Shown here in pieces: positions 24,404 through 33,610 of a stretch of 64,000 nt of DNA. Made by a program: the position numbers and the translations under genes. Numbering within the stretch: the first letter of the stretch is position 1; each line of letters begins with the position of its first letter. The notes under the pieces are model-generated. The model searched no databases, had not been told where the DNA came from, and saw nothing but the letters and a program-made list of their open reading frames with translations. The stretch is from an uncultured candidate division WPS-2 bacterium (lineage in GTDB: Bacteria; Vulcanimicrobiota; Vulcanimicrobiia; Vulcanimicrobiales; Vulcanimicrobiaceae): NCBI GenBank assembly GCA_937927945.1, contig CALEYW010000026.1, positions 1 to 64,000 of the forward strand, written 5' to 3'.

Positions 24404-24901
24404 TTACGCCGAGGGGAACGGCATCGTGTCGCGCGGGTCTTGGCCTTCTTTGTAGACCATGAACGTGCGGTCGTACGAGATGACGGTCTGGCCGTGCTGG
24501 TTGACGCCGGTCGTGCGGGCGGTGACGATGCCGACGTCCTTGCGCGAGCCGGACTCGCGTTTGCCGAGGATTTCGCTCGACGCGTAGATCGTGTCGCCGA
24601 CGAAGACCGGCGTCGGCAGCTTGACGTCGTTCCATTGGAGGTTTGCCATCACGTGCTCGCTCAGATCCGAGACCGAAAGTCCCACGGCGAGCGATAGCGT
24701 GAAGCACGAGTTGACCAGGATTTTCCCGAACGGCGTCTTTGCAGCGAGGTTCTCGTCGAAGTGGATCGGATTCGTATTGAGCGTCAACATCGTGAAGAGC
24801 GTGTTGTCCGTCTCGGTCACGGTGCGCCCGAGGCGATGGCGATAGATGTCGCCCACCTCGAAGGTCTCGTAGTACCGTCCGCGCCAGCCTTCTTTGACCA
24901 T
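24404..24901 (-). CDS. MaoC-family hydratase/dehydratase
   Basis: 165-residue hot-dog protein. It has the hydratase motif with catalytic Asp and His in DNTLFTMLTLNTNPIHFDE, followed by GKILVNSCFTLSLAVGLS, matching MaoC enzymes of the mesaconyl-/methylmalyl-CoA dehydratase type. Such enzymes often work with CitE-like lyases, and one lies at 21141-21947, separated only by the lipase and the Fic gene. That pairing is suggestive, not proof. The 3' end converges on the Fic gene with a 72-bp gap. Confidence 0.9.
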   Translation of the reverse strand: MVKEGWRGRYYETFEVGDIYRHRLGRTVTETDNTLFTMLTLNTNPIHFDENLAAKTPFGKILVNSCFTLSLAVGLSVSDLSEHVMANLQWNDVKLPTPVFVGDTIYASSEILGKRESGSRKDVGIVTARTTGVNQHGQTVISYDRTFMVYKEGQDPRDTMPFPSA

Positions 24902-24938
24902 GGCGGCGCGTTCGCCGCAGGTTCGCGCGTCTCCCTAG

Positions 24939-25052
24939 TTAGATTCCGGGGACGCGCGGTCCCCAACCGCGGAACGAGGCGGTGTCGGCGTAGTAGGGCG
25001 GCAGCGTGCGCACTGGGCGGGCTGGTTCGGGGCGCGGTGTCGGTGTTTTCAT
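24939..25052 (-). CDS. possible small protein (37 aa)
   Basis: A 37-residue reading frame from ATG 25052 (MKTPTPRPEPARPVRTL) to a TAA at 24939. It is Pro/Arg-rich at the N-terminus with an aromatic C-terminal half (PPYYADTASFRGWGPR). Its ATG overlaps the TGA of the reading frame ending at 25049 in an ATGA arrangement, which supports translation. No homologue recognised. Confidence 0.4.
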   Translation of the reverse strand: MKTPTPRPEPARPVRTLPPYYADTASFRGWGPRVPGI

Positions 25053-25443
25053 GCCCTCATGTACGGGCGTCCGGTTCCGGTGTTTCGGCGTTCGCGCAGC
25101 CGGACGTCGGTGCCGAAATCGACGAGCGCGATCGCGAATCCGGCTTCGCGCAGGATCGCGACGTTGCGTATCGTCTCGCGCATTCTACGGATTCCGTCAG
25201 TTCGACCGCGACGCCGCGCACCGTTGCCTCCAGCGAGCTCAGCCGCTGGCGCCAGCCGAGCACGGCCGCCAGGAGCTCCGCACCGGTCGCCAGCTGCGCC
25301 GCCGCGAGGATGAAGAACCGGCTCGGCGACGCAAACGAGCGCCGCGGACGCAAGGGCGGCGCGGCGGAATCGAGCTCCTCTGCGGAGTCTATCGGCCGTC
25401 GAACGGCCGGGGGCCGGCAGAGCGTGCGATTTCTCGCGCGCAA
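25049..25443 (-). pseudogene. helical hypothetical, apparently frameshifted
   Basis: Two minus-strand frames together read like one protein. The upstream frame (25443 to about 25185) encodes LAAAQLATGAELLAAVLGW, QRLSSLEATVRGVAVELTES. The next frame (25183 to 25049) continues with MRETIRNVAILREAGF and VDFGTDVRLRERRNTGTG before a TGA. Joining needs a single-base shift near 25184. Family unknown; mostly helical with a hydrophobic segment. It may be a decayed gene, a sequencing error, or two overlapping small genes. Confidence 0.35.
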
Positions 25444-25572
25444 CCGAGGAGTCGACGCTGCGGTTTGGGAATAGCAGAGTTCAACACACGGCTCTTGCAG
25501 GTGCGCGTAGCGCCTCGAACCGGCCTCTCGCCTCGTCGAGGAGCGACGGAGCGTTTCCCTCTCTAAGGCGCA

Positions 25573-27483
25573 ATGGAACTACACGACGCGACGCCGGCCG
25601 TCAGCACGCGGCCGCGACGCCGCCCGGCGCTCGAATCCGCCCGCCCCTCAGCGACGCGGGCACCGCACCTTCGTCCCTATCAGCTCGAAGCGCAGCAGGC
25701 GATTCTCGAGCATCGCGCGCGCGGAATCCGCACGCAGCTCGTCTCGCTCGCGACCGGACTCGGCAAGTCGGTCGTCATCGCAACGCTGCCCAAGCTGCTC
25801 TCGCTTCGTCCGGGCGACGTCACGGTCGTCGTCGCGCATCGCGACGAGCTGATCGAACAGCTCGCCGAGAAGTTCCGGGTCGAGAATCCCGAAGCGCTGA
25901 TCGGCATCGAGAAAGCCGAGCGCCGCGCCTCCGACGAGTGTTCGATCGTCGTCGCCACGGTGCAGACGCTGGCCGAGAAGCGGCTCGAAGAGTTCGTCAA
26001 GCGTTTCCACCGCCGCATCTCGCTCTTCGTCATCGACGAAGCGCATCACGCGGCTGCGCCGTCGTATCGGGCGATCGTCGACGCCGTGCTGGCGCAGCGT
26101 CCCGAAGCGATGATCCTGGGCTTCACCGCAACGCCGAATCGCGGCGACGGCGTCCGGCTGGTCGACGTCTTCGAGAAGATCGTCTACACGATGGACGCTC
26201 GCAAGGCCATCGACGCCGGCTACCTCGTGCCGGTCAAGTCCTACGCCGTCGCGACGGCGACGAACCTGGACGACGTCGCATCGCGCGGCGGCGACTTCGT
26301 GATCGGTCAGCTGGCCGCCGCGGTCAACACGGTCGATCGCAACGCCCGCATCGTAGCCGCCTACAAGCAGCACACCCCGGGCCTCAAGTCGCTCGTCTTC
26401 ACCGCCTCGGTCGAGCACGCGCGCGACATCGCGGAAGAGTTCGTCGCCAACGGCGTCCGCGCCGAATGGGCATCGGGTGAGACGCCGCGCGACGAGCGCG
26501 AACGGATCGTGCGCGACTTTCGCGGCGACGGCATCGACGTGCTGGTCAACTGCGGGCTGTACCTCGAAGGGTTCGACGTTCCGTCGGTCCAGGTGATCCT
26601 CAACGCGCGCCCGACCAAGTCGACGACGCTGTACACGCAGATCACCGGCCGCGCGCTGCGGCCCGTCGACGAGATCGCCGGGGCGCTCTCGCACACCGGG
26701 AGCGCGCTCGAACGCCGCGAGCTGATCGAGAAGTCGCCCAAACCCGCCGCGATCGTCATCGACCTGGTCGATCAGGCGCAGCGCCACGAGCTCGTCACCG
26801 TCCCGTCGCTCTACGGACTGCCGCCGCACATCGACGCGCAGGGCCGGATGACCGCGCAGGTCGCCGAAAAGTTCGAAGAGCTGCTGCGGCGCGATCCCAA
26901 GCGCGCGGCGAAGGTACGCAGCGCCGAAGACATCGAGACCGCGCTGGTCGAGATCGACGCGACCTCCACGCCGCGCGAGATCAAGCCGACCTGGCAGGCG
27001 ATCGATCCGGTCGACCACTGGCGGCTCGAACTTCCGCCGACCCGGGTCGCGTTCGACCGTCGCGGCCGGCAGATCCCCGACTTCGCGACGAAGTGGGATC
27101 AGTGGGTGACCGAGGCGCGCCGCATCGCACCGCACGAAGACGCCGACCGGTTCGCCACCCGCATGCTGAGCGTCGATCCCAAAACCGTGCGTTGGGAACG
27201 CCGCCGCATCGACGTCAAGCGCGACGACCAGAAGTACGTCACGCTCTACTCGACCGAAGATCTTCCGGAGCGCGTGATCGAGGTGAGCTCGTCGCTGCCC
27301 GGCGCGCTCGGCAGCGCGTACCAGCGGGTCGACGAGATGCTCTCCGGCTACACCTCGATTCCGGCGAGCGGCGCCTCGGCGCGGCCCGCGACGAAACCCC
27401 CAGCGGGCGCCGGAGCCGCGTCCGCCGAGAAGACCGGTGGAAAGCGGCGGCGCGGCCGCCGGACGCGCGACAACCGCGGCTAA
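25573..27483 (+). CDS. DEAD/DEAH-box (SF2) helicase
   Basis: 636-residue superfamily 2 helicase of the ResIII/UvrB-like group. Motif I is ATGLGKS (near residue 60), Ia VVVAHRDEL, motif II DEAHHAA, motif III GFTATPNR, motif V CGLYLEGFDVPSV and motif VI QITGRALRP, so both RecA-like lobes are complete. A family-specific C-terminal extension follows and ends in a basic Gly/Arg-rich tail (KRRRGRRTRD), probably nucleic-acid binding. It is not part of a recognisable restriction or defence cassette; a role in DNA or RNA metabolism is all that can be said. Confidence 0.93.
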   Translation: MELHDATPAVSTRPRRRPALESARPSATRAPHLRPYQLEAQQAILEHRARGIRTQLVSLATGLGKSVVIATLPKLLSLRPGDVTVVVAHRDELIEQLAEKFRVENPEALIGIEKAERRASDECSIVVATVQTLAEKRLEEFVKRFHRRISLFVIDEAHHAAAPSYRAIVDAVLAQRPEAMILGFTATPNRGDGVRLVDVFEKIVYTMDARKAIDAGYLVPVKSYAVATATNLDDVASRGGDFVIGQLAAAVNTVDRNARIVAAYKQHTPGLKSLVFTASVEHARDIAEEFVANGVRAEWASGETPRDERERIVRDFRGDGIDVLVNCGLYLEGFDVPSVQVILNARPTKSTTLYTQITGRALRPVDEIAGALSHTGSALERRELIEKSPKPAAIVIDLVDQAQRHELVTVPSLYGLPPHIDAQGRMTAQVAEKFEELLRRDPKRAAKVRSAEDIETALVEIDATSTPREIKPTWQAIDPVDHWRLELPPTRVAFDRRGRQIPDFATKWDQWVTEARRIAPHEDADRFATRMLSVDPKTVRWERRRIDVKRDDQKYVTLYSTEDLPERVIEVSSSLPGALGSAYQRVDEMLSGYTSIPASGASARPATKPPAGAGAASAEKTGGKRRRGRRTRDNRG

Positions 27484-29121
27484 GTGCGGTCGCGCTTTCT
27501 GACCGCGGTGCGGCGGGCAGCCGGCGCGCTCGCCGTCGCCGTCTCCGTCACGACGATCGCGTTGCCCGCCGCCGCGCAGCACCCGTGGACACAAGGCGGG
27601 CATCTTCGCATCGGCGCGCTGCGCACGATCGACAACCTGAACCCGCTGCTCTCGGGGCAAGCGGCCGGCTCCGATCTCGCGCAGTTCGTTTTCGACGGGC
27701 TGATCCGCTTCGACGAGCGCGGTGAAGCGATCCCCGACGTCGCGACCGCCGTCCCGACTCGCGAGAACGGCGGCATCAGCGCCGACGGCAAAACGATCGT
27801 CTACCATTTGCGCCGGGACGTGCGGTTTTCCGACGGCGTGCCGCTGACGGCCGAAGACGTCGCTTTCACTTTCGAGCAAGTCATGAACCCGCGCAACAAC
27901 GTGCCGTACCACTTCCCATACGACCAAGCGCAAAGCGTCGTCGCGAAGGATCCCTACACCGTCGTCGTCCGGCTGCGAGCGCCGTCGGCACCGTTCGTCG
28001 CCAACTTCTTCCGCTGCGGCGTGCAAGGTGCGATCCTCCCGAAGCACCTGCTCGGCGGGAAGTCCGATCTCAATCGCGACCCCTACAACATCAAGCCGAT
28101 CGGCAGCGGCCCGTATGCGATCGCTTCCTACGAGAGCAACACGACGATCGAGATGGTGCCGAACCCTCACTGGTTCGGCGGCAAACCCGGGCTCAGTAGG
28201 GTGACCTACCGCATCATCCCGAGCGAGAACACGCTGCTGATCGCGCTGCGCACGCACGAGATCGACTTCTACTACAGCGCACCGGAACAGCAGTACCGCG
28301 AGCTGCGCGCGATCGACGGCGTCGAAACCAGCGCGATCCCGTCCTCGCAATTCGAGATGGTCGTCTTCAACGCGCGCCGAGCGCCGTTCTCCGACGTGCG
28401 CGTCCGGCGCGCGGCCGGATACGGGATCGACTGGCCGGCGCTGGCCCGCACGACCTACCTCGACGTCGATCTCGCCGACTGGGGCGACGTCTATCCTCGC
28501 TCGTGGGCATACACGGCGCAGCCCGACCCGACGCCGTACGATCCGGCGCGCGCACGGGCGCTGCTCGAGGGGGCTGGCTGGAAGCCCGGTCCCGACGGCA
28601 TCCGGATGAAGGACGGGAAGCGGCTCGAAGCCGAGATCGTGACTGTCGCCGGAGTGATCACGCGCCAGAACGCCGAGGTCGTCATTCAGCAGCAGCTGCG
28701 CGCCGTGGGGATCGACGTGCAGGTGCACAATGCCCCGGCCAACCTGCTCTTCGCTCCGGTCGGCGCCGGCGGTCTGCTCGCAACCGGGAAGTTCGACCTG
28801 GGCTTGTACGCGTGGACGAAGAACCCCGATCCGGACGACAGCCAAACGATGGGCCCGGACTACGTCCCGCCGCACGGCGCGAACTATTCGGGCGTGGTCG
28901 ATGCGCAGATCGGGCGGCTCCAGCAGCAGGCCAATGCGACGTACGACCATCGTGGGCGCAAAGCACTCTACGCGCAGCTCGAGCGGCGTATCGGCGAGAT
29001 TTTGCCCTCGCACACCATCGTCTGGCGCGCGAACGTGAACGCCTGGAACACCGACCTGCACGGCGTGAAACCGGCGCAGGCGGTGAGTGACTTTTGGAAC
29101 GTAGGAAGTTGGAGCTTGTGA
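27484..29121 (+). CDS. peptide/nickel-type ABC substrate-binding protein (family 5)
   Basis: 545-residue extracytoplasmic solute-binding protein. A signal peptide covers residues 1-32 (ALPAAAQHPW). Family 5 hallmarks are present: LRIGALRTIDNLNPLLSG, FDGLIRFDERGE, VYHLRRDVRFSDGVPLTAEDV and GSGPYAIASYE. GTG 27484 directly follows the helicase stop. Its own stop overlaps the start of the DUF885 gene (GTGA). Transporter membrane and ATPase genes are missing from the window; the ligand may be a peptide whose products feed the peptidase-like neighbour (inference). Confidence 0.92.
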   Translation: MRSRFLTAVRRAAGALAVAVSVTTIALPAAAQHPWTQGGHLRIGALRTIDNLNPLLSGQAAGSDLAQFVFDGLIRFDERGEAIPDVATAVPTRENGGISADGKTIVYHLRRDVRFSDGVPLTAEDVAFTFEQVMNPRNNVPYHFPYDQAQSVVAKDPYTVVVRLRAPSAPFVANFFRCGVQGAILPKHLLGGKSDLNRDPYNIKPIGSGPYAIASYESNTTIEMVPNPHWFGGKPGLSRVTYRIIPSENTLLIALRTHEIDFYYSAPEQQYRELRAIDGVETSAIPSSQFEMVVFNARRAPFSDVRVRRAAGYGIDWPALARTTYLDVDLADWGDVYPRSWAYTAQPDPTPYDPARARALLEGAGWKPGPDGIRMKDGKRLEAEIVTVAGVITRQNAEVVIQQQLRAVGIDVQVHNAPANLLFAPVGAGGLLATGKFDLGLYAWTKNPDPDDSQTMGPDYVPPHGANYSGVVDAQIGRLQQQANATYDHRGRKALYAQLERRIGEILPSHTIVWRANVNAWNTDLHGVKPAQAVSDFWNVGSWSL

Positions 29122-30812
29122 AACCGGACTGGATTCTGCGCAGCGACGAACTCGCCGCGCCCGTGGTCGACCTCGTAATCGCCGCCGGGCCGGAAAACGC
29201 CTCGCAGATGGGACTGAGCCTAGCGGACCCGTATACGGTGGATTTGGCCGAGGGTTGGCGCGAACGCGTGCGCGCTGCGGCGCAACGCGCGAACGCGACG
29301 CTTGCAGCGGCGGACGCGAGCGAGACCGATCCGCGGCTGCGCGAAGACATCGCGATCATGCAAGGCCGCGTCGCCGATACCGAAGCCGCGATCGCGGTCA
29401 CCGACGCGCAGCTGCTCGCGCTGATCGACGTCCCGAAGATCGCGTTCCTGGGGCTGCGGGTGCTGCTCGACGAACAGAATCCGATCGAACGCAAGCGCTT
29501 GGCCCTCGTGCGGTTGCGCCGATATGCTGGTCTGGAGCCGGGGACGATGGCGCTAGCGCAGGCGGCTGAAGCCGAGACGCACTCGCGCTTGGATCTTGCG
29601 CATCTCGCGGGACCGTACGACGTCGAGGTGCGTACCGTCCTCGCGCTGGGTCCGGTGCTGATCGCCGGGATCGGCGAGATGCTGCGCTCCTCCGGTTTGG
29701 ACGGTTGGCAGGAAGCGTTCGTGCTGCTGCAGCGGCAATGCGAGGCGTATGCGGCGTTCGTCGCGCGGGAACTGCTCCCGCGGGCGCGCACCGACCATCG
29801 CTTGCCGCCGGACGTGTACGCGCACTTGCTGCGCCATGTCGGCGTCGACATCGCGCCGGCCGCGCTCGCCGCGCGTGCGCACGCCGCGTTCGATGCGATC
29901 CAGGCCGAGATGCAGGCGCTCGCGCCGCAGGTCGCCGCAGAGCTCGGAATCGACGCACGCGACTACCGTGACGTGATCCGCGCGCTGAAGCGCACCCAGA
30001 TCCACGGCGATGCCGATGCGATCATGGCGTTCTACCGCGCGCGGCTGGCCGAGATCGAAGCGATCGTCCGGCGCGAAGGTTTGGTCTCGCTCCCCGAGCG
30101 CCCGGCGCGAATTCGCGTCGCGTCGCTGGCCGAGAGCGCCGAATCGCCGGTCGCGCACATGAACCCCGCGCCGCTGATCGGCAACACCGGTCAGGTCGGC
30201 GAGTTCGTCCTCCCGCTCGACGTCCCGCCCGCGGCCGGCGGAAGCGCGACGGAGCGGTCCGACGATTTCACCCACGACGCGGTGACGTGGACGCTCACCG
30301 CGCACGAAGCGCGTCCCGGCCACGAAGTGCAGTTCGACCGCATGCTCGAGCGCGAGCTCTCGCTCGCGCGCGCCGCGTTCGCCTTCAACTCGGTCAACGT
30401 CGAGGGCTGGGCTCTCTACGCCGAAGCGCTGGTGCTGCCATTCATGCCCGCAGCGGGTAAGCTCTGCTCGCTGCAGATGCGCCTGCACCGCGCGGCGCGC
30501 GCGTTCCTCGATCCTGAGCTGCAGAGCGGCGCGATCACGCCGGCCGAGGCGCAAGCTTTCTTGGAACGCGAGATCCCCTTCTCGCCGACCTTCGCGCGCA
30601 GCGAGGTCGAGCGCTACACGTTCCGCGCGCCCGGCCAGGCGACGTCGTACTTCTACGGGTACGTCCAACTCGTCGCGCTGCGCGCCGAAGTCGAAGCGGC
30701 GCTCGGCGAGCGGTTCGATCAGCGCGCGTTCCACGATTTCATCCTCGAGCAAGGACTGATACCGCCCAGCGCCTTGCGCGAAGCGGTGTTCGAGCGGCTC
30801 GTATTGGCGTAG
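29118..30812 (+). CDS. DUF885 family protein, putative metallopeptidase-like
   Basis: 564 residues. Characteristic DUF885 features are the HEARPGHEVQ motif (HExxPGH, near residue 395) and NVEGWALYAEALVLPF, a gluzincin-like pairing of His/Glu ligands, and the C-terminal GQATSYFYGYVQL. No signal peptide. GTG 29118 overlaps the stop of the preceding binding protein, so the two are translationally coupled. Peptidase activity is plausible for the family but not proven. Confidence 0.9.
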   Translation: MKPDWILRSDELAAPVVDLVIAAGPENASQMGLSLADPYTVDLAEGWRERVRAAAQRANATLAAADASETDPRLREDIAIMQGRVADTEAAIAVTDAQLLALIDVPKIAFLGLRVLLDEQNPIERKRLALVRLRRYAGLEPGTMALAQAAEAETHSRLDLAHLAGPYDVEVRTVLALGPVLIAGIGEMLRSSGLDGWQEAFVLLQRQCEAYAAFVARELLPRARTDHRLPPDVYAHLLRHVGVDIAPAALAARAHAAFDAIQAEMQALAPQVAAELGIDARDYRDVIRALKRTQIHGDADAIMAFYRARLAEIEAIVRREGLVSLPERPARIRVASLAESAESPVAHMNPAPLIGNTGQVGEFVLPLDVPPAAGGSATERSDDFTHDAVTWTLTAHEARPGHEVQFDRMLERELSLARAAFAFNSVNVEGWALYAEALVLPFMPAAGKLCSLQMRLHRAARAFLDPELQSGAITPAEAQAFLEREIPFSPTFARSEVERYTFRAPGQATSYFYGYVQLVALRAEVEAALGERFDQRAFHDFILEQGLIPPSALREAVFERLVLA

Positions 30813-30851
30813 GCTACGGTCCACGCCCCACGATGACGCTGCCTGATCTGA

Positions 30852-31389
30852 GACGCCAATAAAGAAGCCCTCGGCGTCGCGAAATTATGGTTACCTCATC
30901 CGTGGCAACAGGCCGTCACGTCTGTCGGCCTGCTTATCTTCCTCGCGGGGCTTACAACGCGTGTCCATGCGATAGCGGTTGCCGGTGCCGTCGTCGCGAT
31001 CTTGCCGTGCATACCGCTTCACGGTGCGTGGATTCCATCGTTATGTCGCGCATTCGCGGGAATACCACGACAGCTCAGAACGCTTCATCTCCGGCGATGT
31101 AGTCCGACATGAGGTCACGATCACCGCAGACGACTGTATCGGTTCACTAGTTGTAACCAAGACCGGGCTACCAGGAGAGTTCGGACAACAGGCTGTCACG
31201 GTACAGTGGGTTTCGCGTGCCCTCGGCTCGTTCACGACCTACACGATCGGCGCGGCTGAGTATGACATCGGTTATCTCACAGCCGGCGACACGTGGCATA
31301 GGCTGGCAGGAATCATCAGATCCGGTCTATTCGAAAGATATGCCTACGTCCTGTACCCATCGTTTGGAAACCGCCTGTGGATCCGCTGA
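30852..31389 (+). pseudogene. degenerate coding remnant, membrane segment plus unknown domain
   Basis: No intact gene is convincing here. One frame (30852 to about 31112, no start codon) encodes two probable membrane spans (VTSVGLLIFLAGLTTRVHA, IAVAGAVVAILPCIPLHG). The next frame, open to a stop at 31387-31389, encodes coding-like sequence (VRHEVTITADDCIGSLVV, TYTIGAAEYDIGYLTAGD). The two may be halves of one membrane-anchored protein broken by a frameshift. Base composition is lower in G+C than flanking genes. Family unknown. Confidence 0.35.
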
Positions 31390-31472
31390 GCGCGAGCTAG
31401 GGATACCTGACAATACCCTAGGAAAACCGCTCGCCATGCACCGTTTGACCGCGATGCGGTGCGCACCCTTCA

Positions 31473-31736
31473 TCAGAGCTTCCCTGGTGGAACACCGGAT
31501 CTAACCAATGCCGTCGTCACGAACGTTGTGACGTTGTCTCCGGAAAGTACCTCGATCGTAGGTAACTGACCTGGACCGCAACCTACGTCGAGGATAGACC
31601 CGCTACCGCCGACGCGCTCGGCAAACCAGTCGAGCATCTTACGGTCGAACGGCTTGCCGCTCAACTCGCTTGCAAACCGAGACGCATACTCCGGAGCGAC
31701 GAGGTCATATGCGGCTCGCAATTGGTCGATGTCCAT
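31473..31736 (-). pseudogene. truncated class I SAM-dependent methyltransferase
   Basis: The 87-residue frame starts well (MDIDQLRAAYDLVAPEYASR) and reaches methyltransferase motif I (ILDVGCGPGQL), but stops where about 120 more residues would be expected. The tail after GQLP does not resemble the fold. The 3' part of the gene is thus missing. It starts nine bases downstream of the membrane-protein remnant at 31746, so both may once have been one operon. Confidence 0.7.
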
Positions 31737-31745
31737 GGTCCCTTG

Positions 31746-31935
31746 CTACGCTGTACGTTCCTCATATTGCTCGCGCCACCCGCTCCGCGTCATGCCGCGC
31801 GGCTTGTAGTAAGACACGGCTGTCACGACCAGCAATACCAACACGGCGCCTGCCGAGTGCGTAACGAGTAGAGTCTTTAGCCCGCCGAGATCGGCGCTGG
31901 ACAATGTCCTTTTCGCGGCTAGAGCTGCTATTTGG
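31746..31935 (-). pseudogene. C-terminal remnant of a small membrane protein
   Basis: A minus-strand frame ending in TAG at 31746 encodes a membrane span (SAGAVLVLLVVTAVSYYKP) followed by RGMTRSGWREQYEERTA, a C-terminus typical of small integral membrane proteins. The frame is closed upstream by a stop near 31937 and has no good start, so the N-terminal part is lost at the junction near 31940. Confidence 0.5.
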
Positions 31936-31940
31936 CTAAG

Positions 31941-33140
31941 CTAACAGGCTGCATGTTCATGGGCGAGCTGATCGCCGACGACATCGTGCACCGCGAAGAG
32001 ACTGGGCCGGTGCCGGCTCCCGTGATCTACTCGCTCACCGAGTACGGAGAACGCTTGTTCATCGTTGTGCGACTTCGGAGTGATATCGGAAGTGATCGTT
32101 CGCACGTCGATGGCGCGGCCGTTGTATGATTCATGGTCGTGAAACGCGCCGCGTCCATTGTTGAACGCGCCGATCGAGGCGTGACCTAGGGTGCCGTCCT
32201 TGCTGTTGGAAAAGTTCGCGCTCCACTGGTGGGATTGCGGATTGTAGAGACGGAGGCTCAGGCCCTCGATGTGACCTGCTGAACCATCGATCTCGAGCAC
32301 ACCAAGATTGGCGCGGCCATTCCAAACCTTTTGGACCACGTGAGTGCCGTCATACTGGACCCATGTCGTGGAGCCGGTTAACGGATGCACGAGTCGCGAT
32401 ACGTGAACGTTCCACGTGCCGAACTGGAAGTCGAAATCGTGTTTTCCATCGCGTTTCGGCCGTGCCGCTCTCCGAGTTTTCTGCAATGCCGCCCGCGGCG
32501 TAACGGCAGGGTTCTTTTCGGCGAAGGCCCCGTTTGTGTTCGGCTTCACCCACACCATCAAGTCCCAGATCCGCAGAAAGTGAAAGGTCCTGACGACTTC
32601 GCTCGCGCTCTTGACTTTGTGCATCTTGACGAGCGTCCTCGCTGATGGGTGCTCGACGTCGCCGCCCGCTGCGGCGAACTTCGCATCGGGCATCCAGAGA
32701 TCGTAGGTCAGCGCGCCCGTTGCCGGCTCTTTTTTGACCCAGCGTCGGTGCCCGTCGAGCGCGACCCAGCGTCCGGGATTGATGCCCCAGAGTCGCGGGC
32801 GCACGGCGCTCTCCGAAAGCATTACGGAATAGTCGGCGCCGAGCAACTGCCCTTTGCGATCGTACCAAAGTTGGCTCGGGTGCTTCGGGTCTGTCGACTG
32901 CCACTCGCAGTTGGCGTAGCTGATCGCCCCGGTGTCGTCAACCGTGGTGTAGCGGACGTAGCCCGCCTTCTCCGCGTCGGCAGCGGTGTGGAAGCGCTTC
33001 ATGAGATCGATCTGAATCGAGGTCACGAAGGCTTTTTCCGCGACCGATTCGGGCCCGGTATACGTGGCGTTTTGAGCGGCAAGTGCCGCGGTGTTTGCGC
33101 ATAGCGCGAGCACCGAGGCACAAAGGATCGTGCGTCTCAT
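31941..33140 (-). CDS. secreted protein with C-terminal FDFxxGxW domain, chimeric end
   Basis: 399 residues from ATG 33140 (an earlier in-frame ATG is at 33161). Signal peptide: MRRTILCASVLALCANTAALAA. The first half (to about residue 225) has no recognised family. The second begins KHDFDFQFGTWNVHVSRL, a signature seen in DUF1579-like beta domains, and continues to SDITPKSHNDEQAFS. The normal ending of such domains is absent: the last 34 residues are the antisense of an HxlR fragment. The gene is therefore 3'-truncated and fused to foreign sequence, and may or may not be functional. Confidence 0.55.
   Translation of the reverse strand: MRRTILCASVLALCANTAALAAQNATYTGPESVAEKAFVTSIQIDLMKRFHTAADAEKAGYVRYTTVDDTGAISYANCEWQSTDPKHPSQLWYDRKGQLLGADYSVMLSESAVRPRLWGINPGRWVALDGHRRWVKKEPATGALTYDLWMPDAKFAAAGGDVEHPSARTLVKMHKVKSASEVVRTFHFLRIWDLMVWVKPNTNGAFAEKNPAVTPRAALQKTRRAARPKRDGKHDFDFQFGTWNVHVSRLVHPLTGSTTWVQYDGTHVVQKVWNGRANLGVLEIDGSAGHIEGLSLRLYNPQSHQWSANFSNSKDGTLGHASIGAFNNGRGAFHDHESYNGRAIDVRTITSDITPKSHNDEQAFSVLGERVDHGSRHRPSLFAVHDVVGDQLAHEHAAC
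31959..32057 (+). pseudogene. fragment of an HxlR-type transcription regulator
   Basis: The plus strand encodes the winged-helix wing of the HxlR family (LIADDIVHREETGPVPAP, VIYSLTEYGERL). The rest of the gene, about 60-70 residues on the N-terminal side and the C-terminal end, is gone. The right edge coincides with the point where the oppositely oriented secreted protein (31941-33140) loses its family-like C-terminus, so both were cut by one rearrangement at about 32043-32057. Confidence 0.6.
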
Positions 33141-33233
33141 CAATGGGTCCCCATGCAGCATGATGGTAATAGAAGCCGCAAGGGCGCACCAGAGGTCACC
33201 TGCAGGTAACTATCTATTGCCACGGCAGGCAGC

Positions 33234-33596
33234 TCAACGGCGCCTGCAATAGAGGGTGGTGTCCATCGAAACCGCGGTCCATCGGTTCTCATGCCAGTAC
33301 TCCGCAACGCGGTCGACCGAATGCCTGCCGTTGAGGCGGACATGATGGAGTTCGGTCACCGTAGTGGCCCGCGGATCATGGAAGTTCTCTACAAGGCCGT
33401 TTTCGGTAAGCCGAAAGGTGAACTGCCGGGTAAAGTCCAGCCGGTTACCGGTACGATACCACGCGAAGGTCTTGCGCTTCATGGCACAGGCGCGCGGCCC
33501 GGCCGACGAGCGATCGGTTTTGGCGGCGCTACCGAGCGCCGGTATCGACGATCCGGTGATCGGCCCGCCCGGTCCTAACGTCTGGGTCAACAGCAA
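33234..33596 (-). CDS. hypothetical protein, probably 5'-truncated
   Basis: The convincing part is the C-terminal 80 residues (MKRKTFAWYRTGNRLDF, FTFRLTENGLVENFHDP, VAEYWHENRWTAVSMD), beta-rich with many aromatic residues. Upstream sequence is weak and only a TTG start exists at 33596, suggesting loss of the 5' end. No family recognised. It lies in the same orientation as, and 90 bp upstream of, the secreted chimeric protein. Confidence 0.4.
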   Translation of the reverse strand: MLLTQTLGPGGPITGSSIPALGSAAKTDRSSAGPRACAMKRKTFAWYRTGNRLDFTRQFTFRLTENGLVENFHDPRATTVTELHHVRLNGRHSVDRVAEYWHENRWTAVSMDTTLYCRRR

Positions 33597-33610
33597 CTCG
33601 TCGACCGCGG

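Noticed and set aside
25648..29061. 1137-codon minus-strand frame opposite the helicase and binding protein
   Set aside because: Its text is rich in Arg, Asp and Val without domain structure, as expected for the complement of G+C-rich genes.
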